This document shows positions 50,994 to 59,833 of a DNA stretch of 64,000 bases, piece by piece. The translations under genes were made by a program, and so were the position numbers. How positions within the stretch are numbered: position 1 is the first letter of the stretch; every line of letters starts with the position of its first letter. The notes beneath the pieces are model-generated. The model searched no databases, had not been told where the DNA came from, and saw only the letters and a program-made list of their open reading frames with translations. The DNA comes from Actinoallomurus purpureus (GTDB lineage: Bacteria; Actinomycetota; Actinomycetes; Streptosporangiales; Streptosporangiaceae), in contig NZ_JAMXMY010000007.1 in assembly GCF_024055795.1 (NCBI RefSeq), positions 277,936-341,935 of the forward strand. The letters are read 5' to 3'.

Positions 50994-52439
50994 ATGCGAA
51001 GCAGTCACGTGTGCGACAACCCCGCGGACTGTGATCTCCGGACCGCCGCGCTGCACGAGGCGGCCGTCACCGGAGCCGCCCTCACCGGCCGCCCTCCGAT
51101 CCGTGAGTCGTGGCGCCGTTCGCTCGACGCGGGGGTCGACCCGGAGACGCGCGCGGCACCGCAGGCGATCGACGCCGCCCGGGTGGCCGACGTCCGTGCG
51201 GCCCACCCCCTCGACCGGCACCTTCCGCAGCTGCGCGACACGCTGCGCGGCGTCGCCGACGCCACCACCCACCTGATGGTGATCACCGATGGCGACGCCC
51301 GCGTGCTGTGGAGCGAGGGACCGAGCGACGTGCGCCGGCGGGCGGACACCGTCGGGTTGATCGAGGGGTTCCGCTGGTCCGAGGAGGTGATCGGCACCAA
51401 CGGCATCGGCATGGCGCTCAGCACCCGCGCACCGGCCTACGTCCGGGCCGCCGAGCATCTGGTGCGGGTGCTCCACCCGTGGTCGTGCGCCGGCGCGCCC
51501 ATCGTCGACCCGGACACGAACCAGGTGATCGCCTGTGTCGACATCAGCGCGACGGCCGACGCCCTGCACCCGGCCGTCGTCGCGCTGGTGGAGGCCGCGG
51601 CCCGGCTGGCCGAGGCCTGGCTGACCCTGGAGATGAACCACCGTGACGAGTGCCTGCGCGCGCGGTACCTGCGGCACGTGTGCGGGGACACCCGGGCCCT
51701 CGTGACGACGACGGGGCGGATCCTGGCCGCCGATCCCGACGGCTGGCGCGGCGGACGTGTCGTCGTCCCGGAGGCCGGCGCCCGTGTCGCCCTGCCCGAC
51801 GGCAGCACGGCGGTGGCGGAGACACTGGGTCAGGCGTACCTCCTGCGCGCCACCGGCTCCGACGACCGGTGCTCGCTCACCCTGCGGCTGCTCGGCGACG
51901 AACAACCCTGCGCCGTCCTCGACGGCCGGCGCATCCCGCTGTCCCTGCGGCACGCGGAGCTGCTCGCGCTGCTCGCACTGCACCCGAGCGGCCTGACCGG
52001 CGAGCAGTCGTCGCTGCACCTCTACGGCGACGAGGCCAATCCGGTGACCGTACGCGCGGAGATCCACCGGCTGCGGGGGCAGCTCGGGAACATCGTCCGG
52101 GCGAAGCCGTACCGCCTCGACTGCGACGTCGAGGCCGACTTCCTGACCGTACGCCGGCTACTGGCGGCCGGAGACGTCACGGCGGCCGTACGCCTGTATC
52201 CGGGGCCGCTGCTCCCCCGCTCGGAGTCCCCGGCCGTGCAGGCCGAGCGGGACGAGCTGGCCGCGCAACTGCGCCGGCAGCTGCTGCACCGCGGCGACTT
52301 CGACGCGCTGTGGTGCTACGCGCAGGTGGCGGACGACGACCTGGAGATCCTCATGCGGCTGGCGGCCGTGCTGCCGCCCGGCGATCCGCGGCGGGTCTCC
52401 GCGCAGCTCCGGCTGGACCGCGCCCTGCGCGACGACTGA
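50994..52439 (+). CDS. GAF-domain transcriptional regulator (AcoR-like N-terminus, winged-helix C-terminus)
   Basis: The protein has 481 residues from ATG 50994 (GGAGAAGCGCC precedes). The N-terminal part has RPPIRESWRRSLDAGVDPET, typical of AcoR-type sensors. A GAF domain (about 75-220) follows with GFRWSEEVIGTNGIGMALST and HPWSCAGAPIVDPDTNQVIA. There is no sigma-54 AAA+ domain. Instead the C-terminus has a winged-helix-like stretch (LSLRHAELLALLALHPSGLT to VRAEIHRLRGQLGNIV, about 320-375). In actinomycetes such proteins sit near aldehyde or alcohol dehydrogenases, but none is here. The paired TTGCAA boxes upstream suggest autoregulation. Confidence 0.85.
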   Translation: MRSSHVCDNPADCDLRTAALHEAAVTGAALTGRPPIRESWRRSLDAGVDPETRAAPQAIDAARVADVRAAHPLDRHLPQLRDTLRGVADATTHLMVITDGDARVLWSEGPSDVRRRADTVGLIEGFRWSEEVIGTNGIGMALSTRAPAYVRAAEHLVRVLHPWSCAGAPIVDPDTNQVIACVDISATADALHPAVVALVEAAARLAEAWLTLEMNHRDECLRARYLRHVCGDTRALVTTTGRILAADPDGWRGGRVVVPEAGARVALPDGSTAVAETLGQAYLLRATGSDDRCSLTLRLLGDEQPCAVLDGRRIPLSLRHAELLALLALHPSGLTGEQSSLHLYGDEANPVTVRAEIHRLRGQLGNIVRAKPYRLDCDVEADFLTVRRLLAAGDVTAAVRLYPGPLLPRSESPAVQAERDELAAQLRRQLLHRGDFDALWCYAQVADDDLEILMRLAAVLPPGDPRRVSAQLRLDRALRDD

Positions 52440-52499
52440 GCCTCGGTGGCCGTCGACCCGCAGACGGCTGAGCCTCGGTGGCCGTCGATCCGCGGACGG
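52436..52499. repeat. 32-bp tandem repeat at the 3' end of the GAF gene
   Basis: Two adjacent units (52436-52467, 52468-52499) begin CTGAGCCTCGGTGGCCGTCG and differ at two positions. The first unit contains the GAF gene stop codon. Each can fold as CCGTC...GACGG. It lies between convergent genes, so it may act as a doubled terminator. Confidence 0.7.
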
Positions 52500-52510
52500 C
52501 CCGGCCGTGC

Positions 52511-52993
52511 TCACGTCCGTGTGAGGCGGCGGACGGCCTGGAGTCCCTCCTCGGTGCCGGGCCAGTGACGGGCGACCGCGTCCGGTCCGGCCCGGCGGAT
52601 CACCGATCGCAGGACGAACGCGACGAGGATCGCGTCGTCGGCGTAGCCGAGGATCGGGATGAAGTCGGGGATCAGGTCGATTGGCATCGCCAGGTAGGCG
52701 AGCAGCAGCCACAGCCTGAGGCGTACGCCGCGGGGCAGCGTGGGGTCACGCGCGAGCCGGGCGACGAGCCGGAGCAGGTCGGGCAGCAGCCGGACCGCGT
52801 CACCGAGGGCACCGCCCTTCGGCCGGGCCAGCGCCAGGAAGACGACGAGGACCAGCCAGAGCAGGAGCAGGCCGGCCGCCGCCGCGAGGAGGCCTGTGAG
52901 GACCTCCCTCAGGAGCTCTGCGGCGAGTGGGGCGCGTCTTCCACCATGTCGTCGAACTCGCCGTCCTTGACCCCGAGGACGAACGCCTCCCAC
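52511..52993 (-). CDS. DUF1232 (YkvA-family) membrane protein
   Basis: The recognisable protein is about 130 residues. There is a hydrophobic N-terminal helix (LLAAAAGLLLLWLVLVVFLA), then the DUF1232 core: LPRGVRLRLWLLLAYLAMPI followed by DLIPDFIPILGYADDAI. This is the family signature (PxDxIPDfxPxxGyxDD). The function of YkvA proteins is unknown. The start is unclear: the first in-frame start codon is GTG 52993, within the DUF397 gene, and would add an Arg-rich leader. No ATG/GTG/TTG lies nearer the helix, so the gene is probably translated in overlap with DUF397. Confidence 0.75.
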   Translation of the reverse strand: MGGVRPRGQGRRVRRHGGRRAPLAAELLREVLTGLLAAAAGLLLLWLVLVVFLALARPKGGALGDAVRLLPDLLRLVARLARDPTLPRGVRLRLWLLLAYLAMPIDLIPDFIPILGYADDAILVAFVLRSVIRRAGPDAVARHWPGTEEGLQAVRRLTRT

Positions 52994-53136
52994 TCGGCAG
53001 GGGTGTAGTACAGCGCGTCGCCGTCGGGCTTGGCGGCGTCGCGCATGACGATCATGCGGTCGGCGTGCTTGTGCTTGATGGGCACGTCTGCGCCGTCGAC
53101 GAACAGGATCTCGACGGAGCCGGATTCCTCGCTCAT
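52909..53136 (-). CDS. DUF397 protein
   Basis: The protein has 75 residues from ATG 53136, preceded by GAAGAAGGACGG. VEILFVDGADVPIKHKHADR, MRDAAKPDGDALYYTPAEWE and FVLGVKDGEFDD carry the DUF397 pattern (vxVRDSKxPxGPxLxftpxEWxAFlxgvrdGEFd). DUF397 proteins are usually paired with an XRE-family regulator in actinomycete developmental or antitoxin-like modules. No such partner is next to this one. It overlaps the DUF1232 gene if the latter starts at 52993. Confidence 0.85.
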   Translation of the reverse strand: MSEESGSVEILFVDGADVPIKHKHADRMIVMRDAAKPDGDALYYTPAEWEAFVLGVKDGEFDDMVEDAPHSPQSS

Positions 53137-53314
53137 GCCGTCCTTCTTCCGCTGGGGGACGCTCCCGTCCGGAGGCGATGGACCCAGGTTATCGGGCGCG
53201 CCCGCCGACACGGGGCCGAATTCGGGCCAGTCCAACGACCGCCTCTGCCGGAACCGGCGCGGAGATGAGATGCTCGTCCCGGCAGTTACTCACCAGTAGC
53301 ACAGGAGAGACGGC

Positions 53315-53971
53315 ATGATCGAGCTACGGCGGGACGGGGACGTTCGCATCCTTCGCTTCGACGAGGGAGAGAACCGCTTCAGCCCCGGCTTCCTCGATGA
53401 GCTCGAGAAGATCCTCGACGACCTCGAGGCCACGAGGGGGCCACGGGCCCTGGTGACGACCGGCACCGGAAAGTTCTTCTCGAACGGCCTCGACCTCGAC
53501 TGGCTGACGAGCAACCCCGACCAGTGGAACCCGTATCTCGACAGGGTGCACGCGCTGTTCGCAAGGTTCCTCACACTGCCGATGCCGACGGTCGCCGCAC
53601 TGAACGGTCACACCTTCGCGGCCGGAGCCATGCTCGCGCTGACGCACGACCACCGCGTCATGCGGACCGACCGCGGGTACTTCTGCCTGCCCGAGGTCGA
53701 CCTGGGACTCTCCTTCACACCGGGCATGGCCGCGCTGATCCAGGCGCGGCTGCCCAAGGTCACCGCCCACGAGGCGATGGTCACCGGCCGGCGGTACGGC
53801 GCCGAGGACGCACGAGAGGCGGGCATCGTCCACCGGACCGCCCCGGAGGCCGAGGTGCTGACGACGGCGCTCGAGGTCGCCGCTCCCCTGGCGGGCAAGG
53901 ACGGCGGAACGGTCGCCAAGATTCGCACGGCGATGTACGAGGCGGTGCTGGACGCCCTCAAGACCGGCTGA
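53315..53971 (+). CDS. Enoyl-CoA hydratase/isomerase-family protein
   Basis: The 218-residue crotonase-fold protein is shorter than typical hydratases (~260). The oxyanion-hole segments are KFFSNGLDLDWL (about 54-65) and ALNGHTFAAGAMLALTHDHR (about 93-112). The catalytic Glu positions of enoyl-CoA hydratase are not both evident: PEVDLGLSFTPG has Glu-Val-Asp in the second. It resembles delta3-delta2-enoyl-CoA isomerase-like (ECI) proteins. AGGAGAGACGGC precedes ATG 53315. It may serve fatty-acid or ring-cleavage products of the neighbouring clusters. Confidence 0.85.
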   Translation: MIELRRDGDVRILRFDEGENRFSPGFLDELEKILDDLEATRGPRALVTTGTGKFFSNGLDLDWLTSNPDQWNPYLDRVHALFARFLTLPMPTVAALNGHTFAAGAMLALTHDHRVMRTDRGYFCLPEVDLGLSFTPGMAALIQARLPKVTAHEAMVTGRRYGAEDAREAGIVHRTAPEAEVLTTALEVAAPLAGKDGGTVAKIRTAMYEAVLDALKTG

Positions 53972-54337
53972 GACCGGGAGGTTCGGCGATCGGATCTCCG
54001 CACGGGCTTTACAGATAATTTCCGATCGGTATAGTAGGCAATACGGACCAGTGCTCCTGCGGCAGCCATCGCGGGCTGGTCTTGGGGGCCGTCTCGACGA
54101 CCTCGCGCGTCCGGTCGGACGAGACGGTGGGCCGGGGTCGGCCTCGAGTGGCAGCGGTGCCGACCCCGCCCTCCCGCCCATTTGTTGACCTTGGGAATAT
54201 GGCCCGTCGCGGAGGGCCGGGAACGGCGATAACCCAAAGTCAACGGATTGGCAGCCCTCCAGCACCGTCGCTTGCCGGCCGCGAGCACGCCCCGCGCCCG
54301 TCCCGGCGAGAAGCGAGAAGGATGTCGGCCGGCCGGC
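53972..54337. other. Intergenic region with inverted repeats
   Basis: This 366-bp gap lies between convergent genes. It has a short AT-rich stretch (TTTACAGATAATTTCCG near 54008) and two inverted repeats. CCGTCTCG/CGAGACGG is at 54089-54096/54120-54127. GTTGACCTTGGG (54184-54195) pairs with CCCAAAGTCAAC (54233-54244) with one mismatch. They are probably terminators of the converging transcripts. No gene was recognised. Confidence 0.45.
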
Positions 54338-55180
54338 TCACGTGTCGCGCTGGATCTCGTACTCCGCGGCGAAGCGGCGCAGGCCGTCGAGGGCCTCGCC
54401 GGTTCGTGTCCAGGGCCGGACGATCAGCCGGTCGACACCGAGGTCGGCCCATGCACCGACCTCTTCGGGGCCGGACAGCTCATACGCGTGCACGGTGATC
54501 TCGAAGGGCCGGTCGGGCGGCTCCTCCGCGAGGAGACGGCGGAGCCGATCGAGCTGCGGGCGGATCGACTCGACGGTGTGCGGCATGCTGATCCACCCGT
54601 CGCACCGGGTGGCCGCGCGCCGCAGGGCGGCGGGCGACTCGCCGCCCGCGAGGAGGGGGATGCCGCGCGGCTTGGGCTCGAAGGCGACCTCGTCGAAGTC
54701 GAAGAACTCCCCATGGTGCTCGACGACGTCCTCGGTCCACAGGCGGCGGGCCACGTCGATCGCCTCGTCGAGCCGCCGACCCCGGCTCGCGAAGTCGATC
54801 CCGGCCGCGTGCCACTCCCCCGCGTACCAGCCCGCCCCCACACCCGCGATGGCGCGCCCGCCGGAGACCTGGTCCAGCGTCGCGAACGCCCGCGCGCCGG
54901 CGAACGGATGGCGCAGCGCGAACAGGTGCACGGCCGTGCCCAGCCGGATCCGTTCGGTGACGGCGGCCAGCGCGCACAGGTACGCGGGCGCGTCGAACAG
55001 GGGCGTCGACGGCACGATGCCGGGCCGGCCGGTACCCGGATAGGCCGCGGTGGACAGATCGGTGGCGAAGACCAGGTGCTCCGGCATCCACACCGACTCG
55101 AAGCCGAGGCGGTCGGCCTCCACCGTCAGGTCCCGCCAGATCCCCGGGTGCACGAGGCCGAGCGGGATGCCGAACCTCAC
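54338..55180 (-). CDS. LLM-class F420-dependent oxidoreductase
   Basis: The 280-residue TIM-barrel protein has FGIPLGLVHPGIWRDLTVEA, ESVWMPEHLVF (substrate/F420 His), and TERIRLGTAVHLFALRHPFA. LDQVSGGRAIAGVGAGWYAG is the F420-phosphate loop, and GIPLLAGGESPAALRRAA also fits the luciferase-like F420 subfamily. The start is GTG 55180, overlapping the hydantoinase-B stop by GTGA. It is the third gene of the 58.8-54.3 kb operon. Pairing with a hydantoinase suggests oxidation or reduction of a cyclic amide, but the substrate is unknown. Confidence 0.9.
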   Translation of the reverse strand: MRFGIPLGLVHPGIWRDLTVEADRLGFESVWMPEHLVFATDLSTAAYPGTGRPGIVPSTPLFDAPAYLCALAAVTERIRLGTAVHLFALRHPFAGARAFATLDQVSGGRAIAGVGAGWYAGEWHAAGIDFASRGRRLDEAIDVARRLWTEDVVEHHGEFFDFDEVAFEPKPRGIPLLAGGESPAALRRAATRCDGWISMPHTVESIRPQLDRLRRLLAEEPPDRPFEITVHAYELSGPEEVGAWADLGVDRLIVRPWTRTGEALDGLRRFAAEYEIQRDT

Positions 55181-56781
55181 CGGGTGGTCCTGCCGTCGGA
55201 TACGTCCCGTCGTACGGCCTCGGGGTCGCGCTCGGCGGGGTCGCCGTAGCCACCGCCGCCGGACGTCTCGACGACGAGGGCCTCACCCGCGCGCAGCGGC
55301 GAGCGCGTCGCCTTGGACGGCAGCGGTTCGCGGGTGCCGTCGGGGCGTTCGCGGTAGTAGCCGCCGCCGCGCCCGTGCCCGCCGCCCGCGGCTCCGGCGG
55401 GCGGGTGGCGCAGCCGGTCGCCGCGCGTGTCGGCCCGCGCGTCCTCCAGCACCCGGATGACCGTGCGCGTTCCGAGCCCGCCCCGCCGGCGGCCCCGGCC
55501 CCCGGAGTCGGGGATCAGCGCGACCTCCTCGATGCGCACCGGCAGCCGGGCCTCGATCGGCTCGACCTGCGGGATGATGTTGCGCCCGCCGCCGAACAGC
55601 GCGCCGGTCGCGTCCGGACCGTCGCGGCCGTACCGCGCGCCCATGCCGCCGAGCTCGAACGCCATGTGCAGCCACGGGCGCGCGGCGCCGCTGATGCTGA
55701 ATGCCTGCAGGATGCCGGAGGCGGCCGCGCCGCGGCCGGGAAGCGCCCGCGTGAGTGCGGCGAAGATCGCCTCCTCGGCCGCGGCGACCGTCCCCCACCG
55801 GCCTCCGCCGGGGTGGGGCTTGGTGCAGTTGACCAGGCTCCCCTCGGGCATGCGCACGTCGACCGGCGCGAAGCAGCCCTCGTTCATCGGCAGTGACGGG
55901 TCGACGAAGCAGCGCAGCGCGTACATCACGCCGCCGAGCGTCTGGGAGAACCCCGAGTTGACCGGCGTGGCGACCTGGGGGTCGGTGCCGGTGAAGTCGA
56001 CCAGGACGCCGTCGTCGTGGACGGTCACCGCGACGCGGACCCAGTGCCGGTCGTCACCGTCCTCGACGGCGTACTCGCCCTCGTAGGTGCCCCTCGGCAG
56101 CCGCGCGAGCTCCTCACGCATCCGTGCCTCGGTGTGCGCGAGGTAGCCGTCGATCCCGGCGGCGAGGTCCTGTTCGGCGGCGAGTGCCTCCAGGCGGCGG
56201 GCGGCGACGTTCGCGCCGGCGACGAGCGCCCGCAGGTCCCCGAGGAGCTTGTCGGGGGTACGGCTGTTGGCGGCGAGCACCCGCGTCAGGCCCTCGTCCC
56301 AGCCCGCCGCGGTGGCGATCCGAACCGGCGGCAGCTGGAGACCCTCGAGGAACACGTCGGTGGCGTCGCTGGCCATCCCGCCGGCCGACAGGCCGGACAG
56401 GTCGGCGACGTGGATGAGCGTGCCGGTGAAGTAGGCGGGGCTCCCGTCGAGGAAGACCGGCCGGAAGACGAGGAGGTCGTTGGCGTGGACGCCGCCCTGG
56501 TAGACGTCGTTGAGGCAGAAGACGTCGCCCGGGCTCATGTCGGCGAGCGGGTAGGCCTCGATGACGTACGGGAGGGCGCTGCGCAGGCTCGCGCACTGGA
56601 TGATCGCGGTGGACAGCGAGTGCGCGACCAGGCGGCCGTTCGCGTCGAGGATCGCCGCCGCCGCGTCCGCGCCCTCCACGATGAAGGTGGAGTACGCCGA
56701 GCGGACGACGACGATGCTCGCCTCCTCGGCCGTGACGCGCAGGGCGTTGCGGAGGATCTCCGCGATCAGGTCGTCACGCAT
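55177..56781 (-). CDS. Hydantoinase B / oxoprolinase-type subunit
   Basis: The protein has 534 residues from ATG 56781, overlapping the hydantoinase-A stop by 8 nt. Family signatures are ILRNALRVTAEEASIVVVRS, ADAAAAILDANGRLVAHSLS, SPGDVFCLNDVYQGGVHAND and DFTGTDPQVATPVNSGFSQT. NEGCFAPVDVRMPEGSLVNC and the terminal ETSGGGGYGDPAERDPEAV also fit. With the A subunit it makes an ATP-dependent hydantoinase/5-oxoprolinase/acetone-carboxylase-like complex in the cytosol. The exact reaction cannot be fixed from sequence. N-methylhydantoinase-type ring opening is the nearest guess. Confidence 0.92.
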   Translation of the reverse strand: MRDDLIAEILRNALRVTAEEASIVVVRSAYSTFIVEGADAAAAILDANGRLVAHSLSTAIIQCASLRSALPYVIEAYPLADMSPGDVFCLNDVYQGGVHANDLLVFRPVFLDGSPAYFTGTLIHVADLSGLSAGGMASDATDVFLEGLQLPPVRIATAAGWDEGLTRVLAANSRTPDKLLGDLRALVAGANVAARRLEALAAEQDLAAGIDGYLAHTEARMREELARLPRGTYEGEYAVEDGDDRHWVRVAVTVHDDGVLVDFTGTDPQVATPVNSGFSQTLGGVMYALRCFVDPSLPMNEGCFAPVDVRMPEGSLVNCTKPHPGGGRWGTVAAAEEAIFAALTRALPGRGAAASGILQAFSISGAARPWLHMAFELGGMGARYGRDGPDATGALFGGGRNIIPQVEPIEARLPVRIEEVALIPDSGGRGRRRGGLGTRTVIRVLEDARADTRGDRLRHPPAGAAGGGHGRGGGYYRERPDGTREPLPSKATRSPLRAGEALVVETSGGGGYGDPAERDPEAVRRDVSDGRTTR

Positions 56782-58837
56782 CCGCGTTCTCCCTCTCCAG
56801 CGACACCGCGCCGTGGTCGTCCAGGACGCCGCTCCAGCCGGGCGGCACGACGAGCGACGCCTGCGGTTCGGTGACGACGCAGGGGCCGGTGAACCGTTCG
56901 CCGGGAGCGCACGCGGCGCGTTCCCGCACCGGCACCTCGCGGAACGCGCCCCCGAACCACGCCCGACGGGTGCGGTCCGGAGCCGGTCGCGGCGGGTCCG
57001 CACCGCGGACGTGTGCCGCGTCGGCGGGCAGGGAGACGCGCGCACGGGCGACGGTGAGCTCGGCCGGGTCGCGCAGGTCGATCCCGTACGACTCGCGGTA
57101 CCGGGCGTAGAACTCCGCAACGGCGGCGTCGACGACCTCGCGAGTGACCGCCTCCGGGCCGAGTTCGACGGTGAAGGCGTGCGCCTGCCCGGCGAAGCGC
57201 AGGCCGACCGAACGCGTGACCCGGCACCGTGCGTCGCGCAGGCCGAGGTCGGCGCGGCAGGCGTTCTCCAGGTCGGCGAGCACGGCCTCCAGCGCGACCG
57301 GGTCGGCCGTGGTGGCCGGTGCGAGGAACGTCCGCGATCGCTCGATGGCCAGGTCGGCGTGGAGCAGCCCGGCGGCCGATCCGACGCCGCAGCGCGCCGG
57401 GACGAGCACCCGGCGGATCCCGAACCGCTCGGCGAGGCCGGCGGCGTGAGTCGGGGCGGCGCCGCCGAGGGCGACGAGGGTGAAGCCGCGCGGGTCGATG
57501 CCGCGCCGGACGGTCACGACGTGCACGGCCGTCCCCATCTGGGCGCCGGCGATGTCGTGGACGGCCGCGGCCGCCTCCACCACGTCGACGCCGAGCGGTT
57601 TGGCGACGTGCCGGGCGATGGCCTCCTCGGCCAGGTCGGGGCGCAGGCGAAGGTCGCCGAAGCCCTCCGGGTCGAGGTAGCCGAGCACCAGGTCGGCGTC
57701 GGTGACCGTCGGCAGCGCTCCGCCCCGGCCGTAGCACGCCGGGCCGGGCGCGGCCCCGGCGGAACGCGGCCCGACTCGCAGCGCGCCGGCCTCGACCCAG
57801 GCGATCGAGCCACCGCCCGACCCCACCTCGGCCAGGTCGATCGCCGGGACCTTGATGGGCACGCCGGTGCCCGGTCGTCGTCCGCCGAAGCTGCCCTTGC
57901 CGCCGACCTGGAACTCGTGGGTGACGCCTGGGCGCCCGCCTCGTACGAGCCCGGCCTTGGCCGTGGTGCCCCCCATGTCGAAGGAGATCAGGTCGGCGAG
58001 TCCGTGCCGGGCGCCCTCCCGCGTCGCCGCGACCACCCCGGCCGCCGGGCCCGACTCGATCGTGTAGACGGCGCGGGACGCGGCGAGCTCGGCGGGCAGC
58101 ACCCCGCCCGCCGACTCCATGACGTGCACCGGCGCGGTGATGCCCAGCTCGGCCAGGCGATCGCGCAGGCGGCGCAGATAGGAACCCATCACGGGACCGA
58201 CGTACGCCGACATGAGCGTCGTCGTCGCGCGTTCGTACTCTCCGAGCTCCGGCCAGACCTCCGAGGAGACGACGACGGGCGTGCCCTCCGGGAGCCGCTC
58301 GGCGATGAGGGACGCCAGCCGTTTCTCGTGCGCGTCGTTGGCGTGGGAGTGCAGCAGGCAGATCGCCACGGCCGCGACGCCGAGGTCGGCGACGCGCTCG
58401 GCGACCCGCCGGGCGGCGCTCTCGTCGAGCGGGGTCAGGACGGTGCCGTCGGCCGCGAGGCGTTCGGGCACCTCGAACGTACGGGTCGCGGGCACCGGCG
58501 GCTCGCCCGGCGAGAACGCCAGGTCGTACCGCTCCTCCTCGACGCGCGCCTGACGGCCGAGCGCGAGCATCGAACCGAAGCCGCGCGTCGTGACGAACGC
58601 GACGTCCGCGCCACGGCGCTCGAGGATGACGTTCGTGGCGAGCGTCGTCGCGTGCGTGAACCGGTCGACCGAGGCCGCCGCGACCCCCGCGTCGGCCAGC
58701 ACCCGGCGGATGCCGCGCACCAGTCCCTCGGTCGGATCGTCCGGGGTCGTGAGGGTCTTGGCCACGTGGACGCGGCCGTCCGCGACCAGGACCACGTCGG
58801 TGAAGGTGCCTCCGATGTCACTGGCCAGTGCCGCCAC
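56774..58837 (-). CDS. Hydantoinase A / oxoprolinase-type ATPase subunit
   Basis: The protein has 687 residues from GTG 58837, chosen because GGAGGTCTGC sits directly before it; an earlier in-frame GTG lacks a site. ASKHA-type phosphate loops are ASDIGGTFTDVVLV at the N-terminus and LISFDMGGTTAKAGLV near 290. SHANDAHEKRLA, PELGEYERATTTLMSAYVGP, VESGPAAGVV-like IESGPAAGVVAATRE and TDADLVLGYLDP complete the set. It uses ATP to activate the ring carbonyl for its B partner. It is the first gene of the operon, with an 18-bp operator 15 bp upstream of the start codon. Confidence 0.93.
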   Translation of the reverse strand: MAALASDIGGTFTDVVLVADGRVHVAKTLTTPDDPTEGLVRGIRRVLADAGVAAASVDRFTHATTLATNVILERRGADVAFVTTRGFGSMLALGRQARVEEERYDLAFSPGEPPVPATRTFEVPERLAADGTVLTPLDESAARRVAERVADLGVAAVAICLLHSHANDAHEKRLASLIAERLPEGTPVVVSSEVWPELGEYERATTTLMSAYVGPVMGSYLRRLRDRLAELGITAPVHVMESAGGVLPAELAASRAVYTIESGPAAGVVAATREGARHGLADLISFDMGGTTAKAGLVRGGRPGVTHEFQVGGKGSFGGRRPGTGVPIKVPAIDLAEVGSGGGSIAWVEAGALRVGPRSAGAAPGPACYGRGGALPTVTDADLVLGYLDPEGFGDLRLRPDLAEEAIARHVAKPLGVDVVEAAAAVHDIAGAQMGTAVHVVTVRRGIDPRGFTLVALGGAAPTHAAGLAERFGIRRVLVPARCGVGSAAGLLHADLAIERSRTFLAPATTADPVALEAVLADLENACRADLGLRDARCRVTRSVGLRFAGQAHAFTVELGPEAVTREVVDAAVAEFYARYRESYGIDLRDPAELTVARARVSLPADAAHVRGADPPRPAPDRTRRAWFGGAFREVPVRERAACAPGERFTGPCVVTEPQASLVVPPGWSGVLDDHGAVSLERENADA

Positions 58838-58852
58838 GCAGACCTCCACCCA

Positions 58853-58870
58853 ACCTAGCGCCCGCTTGGT
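58853..58870. promoter_or_regulatory. 18-bp palindromic operator, site C
   Basis: On the minus strand it reads ACCAAGCG-GG-CGCTAGGT, with one mismatch in symmetry. It lies 15 bp upstream of the hydantoinase-A start and 93 bp upstream of the divergent LLM gene. It matches 16 of 18 positions at both 31365 and 40180. It may control both directions. Confidence 0.75.
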
Positions 58871-58963
58871 GAGCGTAAGGAGTCGACGAACGGCTGTCAA
58901 TGACACCTGCGTGCCGCCCGGGTACCACCTGGGTAGGTTCGAATACACGGGGGGGTGTCCTAC

Positions 58964-59833
58964 ATGAACGTCGGCCTCGGCCTGCCCGGCGGCGATCCGT
59001 CGGTCCTGCTCGACTGGGCGCGGAAAGCGGACGCCGGCCCGTTCAGCACCCTGGCCCTGCTGGATCGCCTGGTGTACGACAACCCCGAACCCCTGGTGGC
59101 GCTGGCCACGATCGCGGGCGCCACCGGCCGGATCCGCGTGCAGACCGAGGTCCTGCTCGCCCCGCTTCGCCAACCGGCGCTGATGGCCAAGCAGGCCGCC
59201 ACCCTCGACCGCCTGTCCGGCGGCCGCCTCACGCTCGGCATCGGGCTCGGCGCCCGGCGCGACGACTACAAGGCCGCGGGCATCGACCAGCACGGCCGCG
59301 GGGCACGCCTCGACCAGATCATGACGGACATGCGTCGCATCTGGTCCGGCGAGCCGTACGCCGAGGACATCGGGCCGATCGGACCGGCGCCCGCACGCGA
59401 TGGCGGTCCGGAGGTCCTGTTCGGCGGCTTCGCGCCGGCGACCATCCGGCGCATCGCCCGCTTCGGGGACGGCCTGCTGTGCGCGTCGCCCATCGACGAC
59501 GTGGACGGCCTCTTCCGCGCCACCGAGCAGGCATGGCGATCGGCCGACCGCACCGGCAGCCCGAAACTGGTCGCCCAGCTCAACGCCGCGCTCGGCCCGG
59601 ACCAGACTCTCGAAGAGGCGCGTGGTCACATTCGCCGTTACTACAGCGGACCGGAGTACACGGAGCTGCCGCCGAACTACACCGACCTGGTCGTGCAGAG
59701 GATGCTCACGACCTCCGGTGAGATCCGCGCCGCCGTCGACCGGCTGACCGGCATCGGAGCCGATGAGATCATCTTCTACTGCTGGTCCCCGGACCCCGGG
59801 CAGGTCGACCGCTTCGCCGAGACGCTCGCATAG
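58964..59833 (+). CDS. LLM-class F420-dependent oxidoreductase
   Basis: The protein has 289 residues from ATG 58964; a GTG three codons earlier is possible, and GGGGGG serves either. It has MNVGLGLPGGDPSVLLDWAR, FSTLALLDRLVYDNPEPLVA, RIRVQTEVLLAPLRQPALMA, LDRLSGGRLTLGIGLGARRD and VLFGGFAPATIRRIARFGDG. These are the F420-binding luciferase-like pattern. A shorter segment replaces the usual His region (LLDRLVYDNPEP). It is divergent from the hydantoinase operon across the palindrome at 58853 and is probably co-regulated with it. Confidence 0.9.
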   Translation: MNVGLGLPGGDPSVLLDWARKADAGPFSTLALLDRLVYDNPEPLVALATIAGATGRIRVQTEVLLAPLRQPALMAKQAATLDRLSGGRLTLGIGLGARRDDYKAAGIDQHGRGARLDQIMTDMRRIWSGEPYAEDIGPIGPAPARDGGPEVLFGGFAPATIRRIARFGDGLLCASPIDDVDGLFRATEQAWRSADRTGSPKLVAQLNAALGPDQTLEEARGHIRRYYSGPEYTELPPNYTDLVVQRMLTTSGEIRAAVDRLTGIGADEIIFYCWSPDPGQVDRFAETLA

